Counted from the first letter of the stretch, positions 1 to 10,883 are shown. The stretch: 64,000 bases of DNA from Desulfotomaculum sp. (GCA_016841675.1 JAENYQ010000001.1:1-64000); one strand, 5' to 3'. Notes: generated by a model from the sequence alone, not told the origin. Made by a program: numbers and translations.

Positions 1-54
1 CCCCTAGTTAAATGCGCCCATACAGTGGTTGGATTCATAGCAATGACATAAAAC

Positions 55-1899
55 TTAACAAACGGTAACTTTATACTCCCGCAACCAGATATCCAGCTGA
101 ATTAGGTATGCAAAAAGCTGCGGCCCGGTCATTAATTGACCGTACCAGGGTCTGGTGAAGGAAGCGTCGCCCGCATTGACCAGCTTTTTGACCTGGGCTA
201 CATTAATGAACCGCAGCAGCGGTGATGCAGGGTCCGCCAGGATTTGGTTCAGCCAACCGCGTACCGCTCCGGTGTAAGCAGGGTTATGGGTTTTGGGGTA
301 CGGGCTTTTACGCCTGGTCAGAACTTCTTCGGGCAGCACCCCGGCCATAGCCCGCCGGAAAATGCCCTTTTCAATCCCGCCCGTATTTTTCATGGCCCAA
401 GGGATATTCCAGACATATTCCATTAACCGATGGTCACAAAAAGGAACTCGCACTTCCAGCCCCAGCGCCATGCTCATGCGGTCCTTTCGATCAAGTAATG
501 TGGCCATGAACCAGTTGATAGTCAGGTAGAGCAATTCCCGTATCTTACCTTCCCGGGTGCTTTCACCGGGAAGGTAAGGCACATCATCTAAGGTCTCCTG
601 GTAACGCTGACTAAGGTATTCCTTAGGCCGAATCAGGTCCACAATGTCAGGTGCCAGTAAACTCATTCTTTCGTCAATCATATGCACCCAGGGGAAAGAA
701 GCATTATTAAACGCTTCCTTGTTATGAAACCAGGGGTAGCCGCCAAAAATTTCGTCAGCGCACTCGCCCGACAAGGCAACGGTAGCATCTTGCTTAATGG
801 CGCGGCAGAACAGGTACAGTGATGAATCCACGTCAGCCATGCCCGGCAGGTCCCGGGCCCGAACCGCCATGGCCAACGAATCTACTAATTCAGGTGTGTC
901 AATATAAAAGGAATGGTGCACTGTGCCCAGATAATCCGCAACTCGTTTGACCCACTGGCTATCGGAGTTGGGCTGATACAAACTCGGTTTGAAATAACGA
1001 TCGTTGTCCACGTAATCAATGGAATAGGTATGAATAGGTCCCTGCCTGCCCTGATTAAGAGCAAGGGCAGCATAAGCCGTAATCGCGCTGGAGTCGATAC
1101 CCCCGGAAAGCAGTGTACATACCGGCACATCCGCCACCAACTGTCGTTCCACGGTGTCTTTAAACAGCTCCCGCACTTTTACCACTGTGGTTTCCAAGTC
1201 GTCCTCGTGTGGCAGGCTTTGCAATTTCCAGTAGCGGCGCATGTGCAGGCCACCTTGGTCAAACCGGAGGCAGTAACCGGGTTTTAACTCGGCAATATCC
1301 CGGAATACTCCGTGTCCGGGTGTGCGTCCTGGACACATCACAAGTACTTCAGCCAACCCTTCGGCATTAATTTCAGGTTGTATTTCCGGGTGGGCCAACA
1401 ACGCTTTCAGCTCAGAGCCGAAAATTAGGCGATCGTTACGTACAGTATAAAAGAGAGGTTTTACACCCAGCCGATCCCGGGCCATGAAGAGTTTATGGTC
1501 TGCTTCGTCCCAGACCGCAAAGGCAAAAATGCCGTTTAAACGTTCCACGCAATCCTCGCCCCACTGAATATACGAAACAAGCAGCACTTCGGTATCCGAG
1601 TGTCCCCTGAATGCATGCCCCAATGCTTCCAATTCCCTGCGCAGGTCCGGTGTATTGTACAATTCTCCGTTATAAACCAGCACGAACTGCCTCTCGCCAC
1701 GTTTGCGGATCATGGGCTGGGCCCCGCCTTCCGGGTCCACGACAATTAAACGACGGTGAGCAAAAGCAGCGTGCCGGGAATACCAAAATCCTTCAGCATC
1801 AGGCCCCCGGTTTGCCAGTGTCCTGCCCATCGCTTCCATAACTGCCCTTTGCCTGGTAAGGTCCCGACCCCAGTCAATCCAGCCTGCAATTCCGCACAT
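55..1899 (-). CDS. asnB: Asparagine synthase (glutamine-hydrolysing)
   Basis: Makes asparagine from aspartate, ATP and glutamine-derived ammonia in the cytosol. I place the start at 1899 because the class-II glutaminase needs Cys2 (MCGIAGW) and a GGAGGGA site lies 8 bases upstream at 1908-1914; an upstream ATG at 1935 would bury the nucleophile. The 614 residues hold an N-terminal Ntn-amidotransferase domain (about 1-215, with RGPDAEG and GELYN) and a C-terminal synthetase domain with the PP-loop SGGIDSS near residue 262. The length fits the AsnO/YisO type. It is transcribed alone, leftward, behind a structured leader. Confidence 0.95.
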   Translation of the reverse strand: MCGIAGWIDWGRDLTRQRAVMEAMGRTLANRGPDAEGFWYSRHAAFAHRRLIVVDPEGGAQPMIRKRGERQFVLVYNGELYNTPDLRRELEALGHAFRGHSDTEVLLVSYIQWGEDCVERLNGIFAFAVWDEADHKLFMARDRLGVKPLFYTVRNDRLIFGSELKALLAHPEIQPEINAEGLAEVLVMCPGRTPGHGVFRDIAELKPGYCLRFDQGGLHMRRYWKLQSLPHEDDLETTVVKVRELFKDTVERQLVADVPVCTLLSGGIDSSAITAYAALALNQGRQGPIHTYSIDYVDNDRYFKPSLYQPNSDSQWVKRVADYLGTVHHSFYIDTPELVDSLAMAVRARDLPGMADVDSSLYLFCRAIKQDATVALSGECADEIFGGYPWFHNKEAFNNASFPWVHMIDERMSLLAPDIVDLIRPKEYLSQRYQETLDDVPYLPGESTREGKIRELLYLTINWFMATLLDRKDRMSMALGLEVRVPFCDHRLMEYVWNIPWAMKNTGGIEKGIFRRAMAGVLPEEVLTRRKSPYPKTHNPAYTGAVRGWLNQILADPASPLLRFINVAQVKKLVNAGDASFTRPWYGQLMTGPQLFAYLIQLDIWLREYKVTVC

Positions 1900-1982
1900 C
1901 GAATCTATCCCTCCTATTTTAAATTTAGTGTGCATGTGATACCGATTTGCGCCTATGGCTTGGCATCAAACTGCATTTTTAC

Positions 1983-2110
1983 AAATAAAAAGACGCCCCC
2001 CATTAGTACTTAAAAGGCGGGCGCCATTGCCGGAACCGGAAAGATACCACAGCATCCCGGTTGCCTTAATATAGATTATGGCCGGGTTCATAGTTTGGTT
2101 CACACTGGCT
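1983..2110 (-). promoter_or_regulatory. Structured leader with terminator-like hairpin ahead of asnB
   Basis: On the minus strand an imperfect 10-bp GC-rich hairpin (arms 2016-2025 and 1992-2001) is followed at once by TTTTTATTTG, like an intrinsic terminator inside the asnB 5' leader. Just upstream, AACCGG pairs with CCGGTT and GCCAT with ATGGC, the latter overlapping the terminator arm. A TTGACA box lies at 2157-2162, but I see no good -10 element. This arrangement suggests attenuation, but I do not recognise a known riboswitch or T-box. Confidence 0.4.
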
Positions 2111-2203
2111 ACCAGAAATATTTTTATTGCAAATGTAATTTTAGGATCTTTTAAGCTGTCAAGCATTAAAATAACCGCTAAATTGCTCCTTGTATTTTAA
2201 AGC

Positions 2204-2644
2204 TTATAAACTTATCTTTATAATTTTGTATTTAATTTTACCAGAAAACGAATTTAATTTCACGATACTGCCAACGCCTTTTAACAATAAAGCCTTACCC
2301 AACGGTGAAAAAGTCGACACATCACCAAATTGTATGTTTTCTTCCAGGGGACTTACCAATCTTAACTGCTTATGAATTCGATTAAGCATATCTTCGACCT
2401 CAATCTCGCAACCAATAATTATAAAGGGGAGTTTTCTTTCCGGGGTATCCCTTTTTTCTATAACGCTTAAAAATTGGTTCATCTGCTTGATATATCTTTC
2501 AAGCAAATGAACCATCTCAGCCCGCTCAACAGCACTGGATTTTGAGAAAAACCGCTCAATAAGTAAATCTTGTTCCTCTTCCAACCGTACTAAACTTCTT
2601 ATAATGTTTTCAAATGTTTGGATTGAAATGATATACTTCTCCAT
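2204..2644 (-). CDS. GreA/GreB C-terminal-domain protein
   Basis: A 146-residue protein whose last 80 residues resemble the FKBP-like C-terminal domain of GreA/GreB/Rnk (VSPLEENIQFGDVSTFSPLGKALL, cut here for length, then a VGSIVKL strand). The first 60 residues are helical and acidic and could form a short coiled coil. Start chosen at 2644 because AAAGG precedes it; an upstream ATG at 2668 has no ribosome site. It lies downstream of the Rnk-like gene on the same strand but is separated from it by a strong hairpin. Role in transcription elongation is inferred from the fold only. Confidence 0.6.
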   Translation of the reverse strand: MEKYIISIQTFENIIRSLVRLEEEQDLLIERFFSKSSAVERAEMVHLLERYIKQMNQFLSVIEKRDTPERKLPFIIIGCEIEVEDMLNRIHKQLRLVSPLEENIQFGDVSTFSPLGKALLLKGVGSIVKLNSFSGKIKYKIIKISL

Positions 2645-2692
2645 TTTAAACCTTTCAAAACAAGCCATTTAATGTAAAATATAAAGCAAAAT

Positions 2693-2732
2693 ACAAATGG
2701 GTATTTCACAAGCCCGCGAAATACCCATTTGT
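2693..2732 (-). terminator. Strong hairpin between the two Gre-like genes
   Basis: A perfect 15-bp inverted repeat (2693-2707 and 2718-2732) with a 10-base loop. On the minus strand it is followed by a T-rich run, so it probably ends the rnk-like transcript. Confidence 0.7.
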
Positions 2733-2807
2733 ACATTAAATTTAGTAAAATTATAGTTATTTTCTCAAGCATTGTCAAATGTTCATTAGTAAAACTAAAC
2801 TTACTGA

Positions 2808-3221
2808 TTACAAGTTCAAGTCGCCAGCCGCCTCTGGTTGGTAAAGAATCTTTTCCACTTTCAGATGAACCATACCATCGGGAACTTTCCATTCAATGAC
2901 TTCACCCTCACGGAAACCCAATATTGCCGTCCCTACGGGGGCCAATACAGAAATTTTATATTCTGTCAGATCGGCATCAGCGGGGTAAACCAGAGTATAA
3001 ATCATTTCTTCTTCGGTTTCTAAATCCTTCAACAATACCTTTGAATTCATGGTAATCACATCATGAGGAACTTTTTCGGAAGCTACCACTTGGGCCAAGT
3101 TTAGTTCCTGTTCAAGGTTTCTTAGGTATTCTTTGCTGCCTGGTTCAAATTCCTTAGCGCCATCAATAAGTTTCTGTAATCTTTCTTTGTCCAGCTGAGT
3201 AATAAATATTTGTCTTGACAT
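2808..3221 (-). CDS. Rnk/GreA-family elongation factor
   Basis: A 137-residue protein with the Rnk layout: a short N-terminal helical hairpin (about 1-50) and a C-terminal GreA/GreB domain (about 52-130) with the VLAPVGTAILGFREGE core. Proteins of this family bind in the RNA polymerase secondary channel or, in E. coli, influence nucleoside diphosphate kinase. An AAAGG site precedes the ATG at 3221. Single gene ended by the hairpin at 2693-2732. Confidence 0.75.
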   Translation of the reverse strand: MSRQIFITQLDKERLQKLIDGAKEFEPGSKEYLRNLEQELNLAQVVASEKVPHDVITMNSKVLLKDLETEEEMIYTLVYPADADLTEYKISVLAPVGTAILGFREGEVIEWKVPDGMVHLKVEKILYQPEAAGDLNL

Positions 3222-3542
3222 AGTTTATCTACCTTTCCCGACTCCCTTTTCTAAAATAAAAAAGTACAAAAACATACGGCGACTACATTAATGTTGGTAA
3301 TCGCCGACCTTGTTTTTAATTATAATACAATGTCTAAGGAGTACTGAAATATTTACCTATTATTAATTATTATATATCTTATTTACTTCCAAGTAAAGTC
3401 CAAGATTTTATGTGTACTTGCTGTAATTTTCGTACGGGAGAAAAGATTTTTGGTACTATTAATATTTATTTAGAATTTTATTTAATCTTTCAAGGTCTTT
3501 TTGGGATAATAACCTCAAATTGTTTTCAGGAGGTTATTTTTT
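3222..3542. other. Intergenic region with leader hairpin and divergent promoters
   Basis: Between the leftward rnk-like gene and the rightward yyaL-like gene. It holds a 9-of-10-bp hairpin (3277-3286 with 3297-3306) that would lie in the rnk leader, and a TATAAT on the minus strand (3319-3324) without a clear -35. The remainder is AT-rich and presumably carries the rightward promoter. No small gene is evident. Confidence 0.35.
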
Positions 3543-5597
<2,055 letters not shown>

Positions 5598-6165
5598 AGG
5601 GGAAAAATAGCTTTCATAAATAATTAAAAAGGTCTAGTGAATTGTAATGCTATGAATACAACGAAGTGAAGAACCTTGTCATTAAGCCTGTCATTGCTAT
5701 GAATACATGAATTGAAGAACCTTTTAAGCCTGTCATTCTGAGCGCAGCGAAGAATCTTAAAACCCAGATCCTTCGCTATGCTCAGGATGACAAGCTTAAT
5801 CTTGACGAAGGTAGACTGTATTCGTTTATCGTGGTGCGGGTATGCGTTGCAATTCTGAGCGCAGCGAAGAATCTTAAAGACCAGATCCTTCGCTACGCTC
5901 AGGATGACAAGCTTAATCTTGACGAAGGTAGATTGTATTCGTTTATCGTGGTGCGGGTACGCGTGGTAATTCTGAGCGCAGCGAAGAATCTATGAATTTA
6001 AGCTGCCTTTCGATAAGCAATTGTGGTTCCGCAAAGGGATGCTGTCATATAAGAGCGTTGGCGAAGGATCTAGATTCTCCACTTCGTTCAGAATGACATT
6101 AGGCATTGGTTAGAATGACATAGGCATTGGTTCACAATGACCTGAGGGCTGTGCTCCGTGTAGGG
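5598..6165. repeat. Dispersed palindromic repeats with a 117-bp tandem unit
   Basis: A gap of about 650 bp without genes. The motif ATTCTGAGCGCAGCGAAGAA recurs at 5735, 5852 and 5969, exactly 117 bases apart, and each copy is followed by its near inverse complement, so every unit can fold. The unit also shares a tail with GTATTCGTTTATCGTGGTGC. Degenerate copies follow to about 6140. Related copies lie near 11.1, 15.2 and 24.4 kb. Copies drift in sequence and I see no open frame. Confidence 0.85.
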
Positions 6166-6272
6166 GCATGGTGGGTTTTTTATATTTACTAGCTTAGCTG
6201 CAAACCTGCTTGTGCTGATTTGACCGGGCGTGTTAAAATGTTTACTGACTCCCGGTGAGCAGGGGTGGTGCT

Positions 6273-6845
6273 ATGCTTGGAACGCGATTAATAGTTGCCG
6301 ATGCTGATAAAGCTTTGCACCAGCAATTAATGGATATATTACAGAGGTCCGGTTATCTGGTAATAGCCGAGCCTAATGACGCCAGGAGCGCATTGCAGGC
6401 ATCACTAAAGCGCGACCCGGATGCCATTATTGTAGATGACGACCTGCCGGGTGGTAGTTTGACCTTGGCCCGGGAAATTAGTGACCACCGCCTGGCGCCG
6501 GTTTTGATTGCCACAACTTACTCCGACAGAGACATGGCTGATATAGCCCAGGTAACTGGCGTATACGGGATGATTGTCAAACCTTTGCAGGAAGCAGGAG
6601 TACTGCCCGCCATCGAAGTAGCCCTAAATTTTTTTAATCGCATAGCGACTTTGGAAGGCGAAATAAAAAACATTAAGAAAGATTTAGAGAACCGCAAGAT
6701 TGTGGAACGGGCCAAGGGATTATTGATGGAAGCCCACGGCATGACTGAAAAAGAAGCTTTCCGGTATCTGCAGCGACGCAGTATGGATAAGTGCATACCA
6801 ATTACAAAAATAGCAAAAAACGTTATTGTGACTCTGCAAAAATAA
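6273..6845 (+). CDS. ANTAR-domain response regulator (first copy)
   Basis: A 190-residue regulator with an N-terminal receiver (about 1-120: acidic pair ADAD, phospho-acceptor in VDDDLPG, VKPL lysine) and a C-terminal ANTAR RNA-binding domain (about 135-190, with RKIVERAKGLLM). ANTAR proteins bind paired hairpins in nascent RNA and cause antitermination. Start at 6273 follows AGGGGT; a GTG at 6255 is less likely. It precedes a glutamine synthetase-like gene whose leader carries a terminator, a likely target. The paralogue is at 10302. Confidence 0.9.
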   Translation: MLGTRLIVADADKALHQQLMDILQRSGYLVIAEPNDARSALQASLKRDPDAIIVDDDLPGGSLTLAREISDHRLAPVLIATTYSDRDMADIAQVTGVYGMIVKPLQEAGVLPAIEVALNFFNRIATLEGEIKNIKKDLENRKIVERAKGLLMEAHGMTEKEAFRYLQRRSMDKCIPITKIAKNVIVTLQK

Positions 6846-6897
6846 TGATATATTAAATTATCGACAGTAAGTATACAGTATATTTTCTGTCAACAGG

Positions 6898-6925
6898 TTG
6901 ATTTTTTTTCTAGTCACATTATACT
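6898..6925 (+). promoter_or_regulatory. Promoter of the glutamine synthetase-like gene
   Basis: TTGATT at 6898-6903 and TATACT at 6920-6925, 16 bases apart. Transcription would start near 6932, giving a leader of about 115 bases. Confidence 0.5.
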
Positions 6926-6951
6926 AATAAATGTAGGTGTGAAATATTTTT

Positions 6952-7016
6952 GGGGCAATGGCGTCCCTTCAGGCATGCAAATATGCAGGCTTGATGGGGC
7001 GTTTTTATTTTGCCCC
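6952..7016 (+). terminator. Leader terminator/attenuator of the GS-like gene
   Basis: Within the leader, arm 6962-6971 pairs with 6992-7001 (one mismatch) and is followed by TTTTTATTTT. An outer stem GGGGCAA (6952-6958) with TTGCCCC (7010-7016) encloses it. The outer stem and the T-tract motif recur ahead of the second glutamine synthetase at 11382-11408. An intrinsic terminator before a gene that follows an ANTAR regulator is what antitermination control would need. Confidence 0.6.
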
Positions 7017-7047
7017 GGAAACGTTTCACCCTGAGGAGGTTAACGTT

Positions 7048-8373
7048 GTGGGTGCATTTACCAAGCAAGAGGTCATAGATAAAGCACAAGAGAACAACGT
7101 CAAGTTTATCCGCCTGCAGTTTACCAATATGTTCGGTGCTCTGAAGAACATCGCCATTACTGTAGACGAACTGCCTAGAGCATTGGAAGGGCAGATTAGT
7201 TTTGACAGTTCAGTAATCGAAGGCTTTGTCGGTCGACTTGAGTCCGATATTCTGCTGAGCCCGGACCCTTCAAGTTTCGTCATTTTCCCGTGGCGCCCAC
7301 GGGAGGGAGCAGTAGCCAGGTTAACCTGCGATGTGCTGAACCCGGACGGCACACCATTTGGCGCATGCTCACGCTCCAATTTGAAAAAAAACCTGGCCGT
7401 CGCGGAACAAATGGGTTTTCAGCTGCAGGTGGGAGCAGAAATTGAATTTTTCCTGTTTCAAACCGAAGAAGCGGGTAAACCCACCGTAACCACCCACGAC
7501 CAGGCGGGTTACTGTGACCTTACCCCCGTGGACATGGGGGAAAACGCCCGCCGGGACATGGTGCTGACGCTGCAGGAAATGGGATTTGATGTTTCATCAT
7601 CCCACCACGAGATTGCTCCGGGCCAGCACGAGATTTTCCTTAAGGACGACGACGCTCTAGCCATGGCAGACAGTATTACCACCTTTAAGTTCGTAGTCCG
7701 CACTATTGCCCAGAGGCATGGTCTGCATGCCACTTTCATGCCCAAACCCGTGGCGACAGTTAATGGTTCGGGCTTACATCTACACCTATCATTATGGCAA
7801 AACGATAAAAACGCTTTTTACCAGCAATCTGCCAAAGACGGCTTAAGTAAAACAGCCAAACAATTCATAGCCGGTCTTATTGAGCACGCCGGAGCCCTTA
7901 CGGCCGTGGCCAATCCGCTGATTAATTCTTATAAAAGGATCTCAACCAACGATCTGGCCCCGGTGCTGGCAGGTTGGTCGCAGATTAACCGCAGCGCCAT
8001 GATTCGTGTACCATCCTGGCGTGGCGCTGATACCAGGGTGGTACTACGCAGTCCGGACCCGGCCAGCAATCCCTATCTGGTAATGTCTTCAACGCTGCAA
8101 TCCGGACTGGATGGAATAAATCGCAAGCTGTCCCTACCCGAATCGCTGTCTGAAGATATACCGGTTTGGGAAATTAAGAACATCATCCGGAAAATGGGCT
8201 TGCCCCGCAACCTGGAAAGTGCCCTTAAAGCGCTGGCTGCCGATGATGTTGTCATGCAGGCGCTGGGTGAGCACATCCATGAACGCTACCTGGATAGTAA
8301 GGAAATTGAGTGTGAAAATTTCCAGAACCACGTACACCAATGGGAACTGGATGAGTACCTGCGCAATTATTAA
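7048..8373 (+). CDS. Glutamine synthetase-like protein lacking two catalytic glutamates
   Basis: A 441-residue protein of the type I glutamine synthetase family. I choose the GTG at 7048 because GAGGAGG precedes it; earlier in-frame ATGs fall inside the leader terminator. The ExE metal pair (GAEIEFF), the SHHEIAPGQHE stretch and NGSGLHLH are kept. However, the flap glutamate (E. coli Glu327, GYEAPV) is Leu303 in NDLAPV, and the metal ligand Glu357 (RIEVR) is Val332 in RVVLR. Both are key to catalysis, so it may be a regulatory or altered-substrate homologue. The canonical copy is at 11438. Confidence 0.85.
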   Translation: MGAFTKQEVIDKAQENNVKFIRLQFTNMFGALKNIAITVDELPRALEGQISFDSSVIEGFVGRLESDILLSPDPSSFVIFPWRPREGAVARLTCDVLNPDGTPFGACSRSNLKKNLAVAEQMGFQLQVGAEIEFFLFQTEEAGKPTVTTHDQAGYCDLTPVDMGENARRDMVLTLQEMGFDVSSSHHEIAPGQHEIFLKDDDALAMADSITTFKFVVRTIAQRHGLHATFMPKPVATVNGSGLHLHLSLWQNDKNAFYQQSAKDGLSKTAKQFIAGLIEHAGALTAVANPLINSYKRISTNDLAPVLAGWSQINRSAMIRVPSWRGADTRVVLRSPDPASNPYLVMSSTLQSGLDGINRKLSLPESLSEDIPVWEIKNIIRKMGLPRNLESALKALAADDVVMQALGEHIHERYLDSKEIECENFQNHVHQWELDEYLRNY

Positions 8374-8531
8374 ATTACAACTAGTTTAGCAAAGGAGGGC
8401 CGCAATAACGCAGTACACCATAAATAAATAGCAGGTGACTGCACACTTAACTGTCATAGATAACCAGTCACAGAAAAAAAAGCCGAGAAAAAAGAGAGAG
8501 AAAAATTACTGTACATTTGGAGGATGGATAA
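8374..8531. other. Gap between GS-like and glutamate synthase-like genes
   Basis: 158 bases. It holds a GGAGGG purine run at 8394 with no usable start after it, and a possible stem TGACTG/CAGTCA. No terminator with a T-tract is seen, so read-through from the upstream gene is possible. Confidence 0.3.
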
Positions 8532-10112
8532 ATGAGCTTTAGTAATGGAGTCAACGCCAGTGCAGCAACTTTAACCCGTTTACGCACCGGGGAAAGCAAA
8601 TGCCCATTTAGCGGGATGTGTGTAACCTGCCTGGACGGGTGTCCTGGTTTATGCGAGATAGGCAAATCATCAGTCAGGGGCAAAGAAGTTCTTTACCCCC
8701 AGCCTTTTGGGAAAAGCACTTCGGCGTCCCAAAAAGACTATCCAGTTGATTATTCACATTTTAATATCATGGGCACCGCAGTTGGCGCCTTTGGCATCGA
8801 AGCCGATTCCGACAAGGCTATTTTCCCAGCTGTCAGCCTGGAGAGCTCGGTAGGTGCCGGCGGTGAGATTAAACTGGACCTGCCCATAGTGGTAGCCGGT
8901 ATGGGCTCCACCGATGTGGCCGCCAACAACTGGAATCACCTGGCAGCGGGCGCCGCCATCTGTGGTGTCGGCATTGTCATTGGTGAAAACGTTTGCGCCA
9001 TGGACCCCAACTCGGAAATCAAAAACGGTCGGATTATTCACTCCCCCAACATGGTTAAGCGCATCAGCGATTTCAAAAACTGGAATAACGGCAATGGGTT
9101 TATCGCCGTACAAGCCAATGTAGAGGACACTTCTCTGGGTGTTCAGGAATACGTTATCGAAAAGCTAGGCGTGGACACGGTAGAACTAAAATGGGGGCAG
9201 GGCGCCAAAGATATTGGCGGTGAAGTTAAACTAAATTCTCTGGAAAGGGCGCTGCAGTTAAAGGGCCGCGGTTACATCGTACTGCCGGATCCCGAAAATC
9301 CGCAGGTCCAGGAAGCTTATAAAGCCGGCTCGTTTGAAGAGTTTGAGCGTCACTCCCGTATTGGCTTTGTAGAGTACGAAACATTTATGGCCCGGGTGGA
9401 AACGCTGCGCAATGCCGGCGCCAAACACGTCATGCTAAAAACAGGCGCTTATCGGCCCGCCGATCTGGCCCGGGCAGTCAAGTATGCCTCAGACGCCAAA
9501 CTGGACTTGTTAACCGTGGACGGCGCCGGCGGCGGTACCGGGATGAGCCCCTGGCGGATGATGAACGAGTGGGGTGTACCCACTGTATATCTGCAGGCTC
9601 TGCTGGTTAAGTGCCTTGACAGGCTTGCGGCCCAAGGTGCTTACTTGCCGCCTGTAGCCATAGCCGGCGGATTTACCCTGGAAGACCACATGTATAAAGG
9701 TTTGGCCATGGGTGCTCCCTACACCAAAGCTATCGGCATGGCCCGTTCCGCTTTGAGCGCCGCCATGGTAGGCAAAACTGTTGGTGAAGCCATTAAAATA
9801 GGCAAGGTACCCAACGAATATAAAAAATACGGTGATAAACTCGAGCAGGTCTTTATCGCTGTTGAAGAACTCAAAAACAATCTGGGTCCGGATGCTTTTA
9901 GCGAACTGCCCGTGGGTGCCATTGGCGTGTACAGCTATTTCGGACGCCTGGCCCAGGGATTAAGACAATTCATGTGCGGAGCGCGTAAATTCAGCTTGGA
10001 GCACATCACCAGAACCGACCTGGTATCCCTCACCAGAGAGGCAGCTGACGTAACAGGCATTACTTACGTGATGGATTGCGACGCGGCGGAAGTGGAAGCA
10101 ATCCTAGGCTAA
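8532..10112 (+). CDS. FMN-binding glutamate synthase-family protein
   Basis: 526 residues matching the central and FMN domain of glutamate synthase, with the DGAGGGTG phosphate-binding segment and a C-terminal IAGGF/GLAMGA barrel end. No glutaminase domain is present. An N-terminal cysteine cluster (CPFSGMCVTCLDGC, residues about 24-37) probably binds an iron-sulfur cluster, while the usual 3Fe-4S cysteine triplet of GltB is absent (only FMCGARK). It sits between two glutamine synthetase/ANTAR pairs, so a role in glutamate formation is likely but the electron donor is unknown. GGAGG precedes the ATG. Confidence 0.85.
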   Translation: MSFSNGVNASAATLTRLRTGESKCPFSGMCVTCLDGCPGLCEIGKSSVRGKEVLYPQPFGKSTSASQKDYPVDYSHFNIMGTAVGAFGIEADSDKAIFPAVSLESSVGAGGEIKLDLPIVVAGMGSTDVAANNWNHLAAGAAICGVGIVIGENVCAMDPNSEIKNGRIIHSPNMVKRISDFKNWNNGNGFIAVQANVEDTSLGVQEYVIEKLGVDTVELKWGQGAKDIGGEVKLNSLERALQLKGRGYIVLPDPENPQVQEAYKAGSFEEFERHSRIGFVEYETFMARVETLRNAGAKHVMLKTGAYRPADLARAVKYASDAKLDLLTVDGAGGGTGMSPWRMMNEWGVPTVYLQALLVKCLDRLAAQGAYLPPVAIAGGFTLEDHMYKGLAMGAPYTKAIGMARSALSAAMVGKTVGEAIKIGKVPNEYKKYGDKLEQVFIAVEELKNNLGPDAFSELPVGAIGVYSYFGRLAQGLRQFMCGARKFSLEHITRTDLVSLTREAADVTGITYVMDCDAAEVEAILG

Positions 10113-10229
10113 CCTAAATTAAGTATTGCTTTTACTAAAATTTTTAGTTTATAATAAGATAAGTTTAAAAGCTTAAAAGTTTTATTGAAAAGTACTTGAT
10201 ACAATGATGTGTCAAAAAAAACGGCAATG

Positions 10230-10270
10230 ATGCCCTCAACAGGAATAATCCTGCGCTGAGGGCATTTGTA
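10230..10270 (+). terminator. Hairpin between the glutamate synthase-like gene and second ANTAR gene
   Basis: ATGCCCTCA (10230-10238) pairs with TGAGGGCAT (10257-10265), with an inner AGGA/TCCT stem, then a short T-rich stretch. It may end the upstream transcript or be a leader element of the next gene. Confidence 0.55.
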
Positions 10271-10301
10271 TTCTCCGATTCTTGCACAGGAGGAAAACTC
10301 C

Positions 10302-10883
10302 ATGAGTGAATATAGAATCGTTCTGGCGGACGCCGATACTACCTGGAGCAAAAACATCAAGGCTATGTTAAGCAAGTACGGCTACTGGGTAGTAGGTGAG
10401 GCCGGTGACGGTGTAAGCGCGCTGAAAATAATCCGTAGCAGACAGCCTGACCTGCTAATTATTGACGCATCCCTGCCCGGTATGGACGGGTTACAGATAG
10501 CCAGGATTGCGCACGAGGACAAATTGGCCCCGGTGCTGGTCACATCTTCATCAAGTCATCACGGGATTATGGAAAAGGCCAGGGAAGCCAGAGTATACGC
10601 TCTGCTTTTCAAACCGGTCAGTGAATCCACTTTACTGCCGGCCGTTGAACTGGCTCTGGTCAACTACCAGGAAGTAATTAACCTGGAGCGGAACATCAGG
10701 GATTTAAAGGAAACACTGGCAACCAGGAAACTGGTGGAAAGGGCCAAGGGGATCCTGATGGAAAGCATGGGTCTTACCGAACCGGAATCATTCCGCCGCA
10801 TGCAGCGGCAGAGCATGAATCAGCGGGTTTCCATGCGGGTGGTAGCAGAGGCGGTCATTATGTCATATGAGTTAAAAAAATAA
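10302..10883 (+). CDS. ANTAR-domain response regulator (second copy)
   Basis: 193 residues, receiver plus ANTAR, paralogous to the protein at 6273 (shared ADAD acidic pair, TLLPAVELAL, RKLVERAKGILM). The phospho-acceptor is in IIDASLPG and the conserved lysine in FKPV. AGGAGG precedes the ATG at 10302; the in-frame ATG at 10266 lies in the upstream hairpin. Probably controls antitermination of the downstream glutamine synthetase. A strong terminator follows directly. Confidence 0.9.
   Translation: MSEYRIVLADADTTWSKNIKAMLSKYGYWVVGEAGDGVSALKIIRSRQPDLLIIDASLPGMDGLQIARIAHEDKLAPVLVTSSSSHHGIMEKAREARVYALLFKPVSESTLLPAVELALVNYQEVINLERNIRDLKETLATRKLVERAKGILMESMGLTEPESFRRMQRQSMNQRVSMRVVAEAVIMSYELKK

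Noticed and set aside
1..54. Possible gene fragment before asnB
   Set aside because: Only 54 bases, containing the TTCATAGCAATGACA repeat tail; no frame is supported.
5735..6000. Regularly spaced repeats suggesting a CRISPR array
   Set aside because: The period is 117 bases and the sequence between repeats is itself repeated, not unique spacers; no cas genes are near.
7002..7018. Canonical ANTAR paired-hexaloop motif in the GS leaders
   Set aside because: Hairpins are present but I cannot find loops with the expected A and G positions, so I only claim a shared leader.
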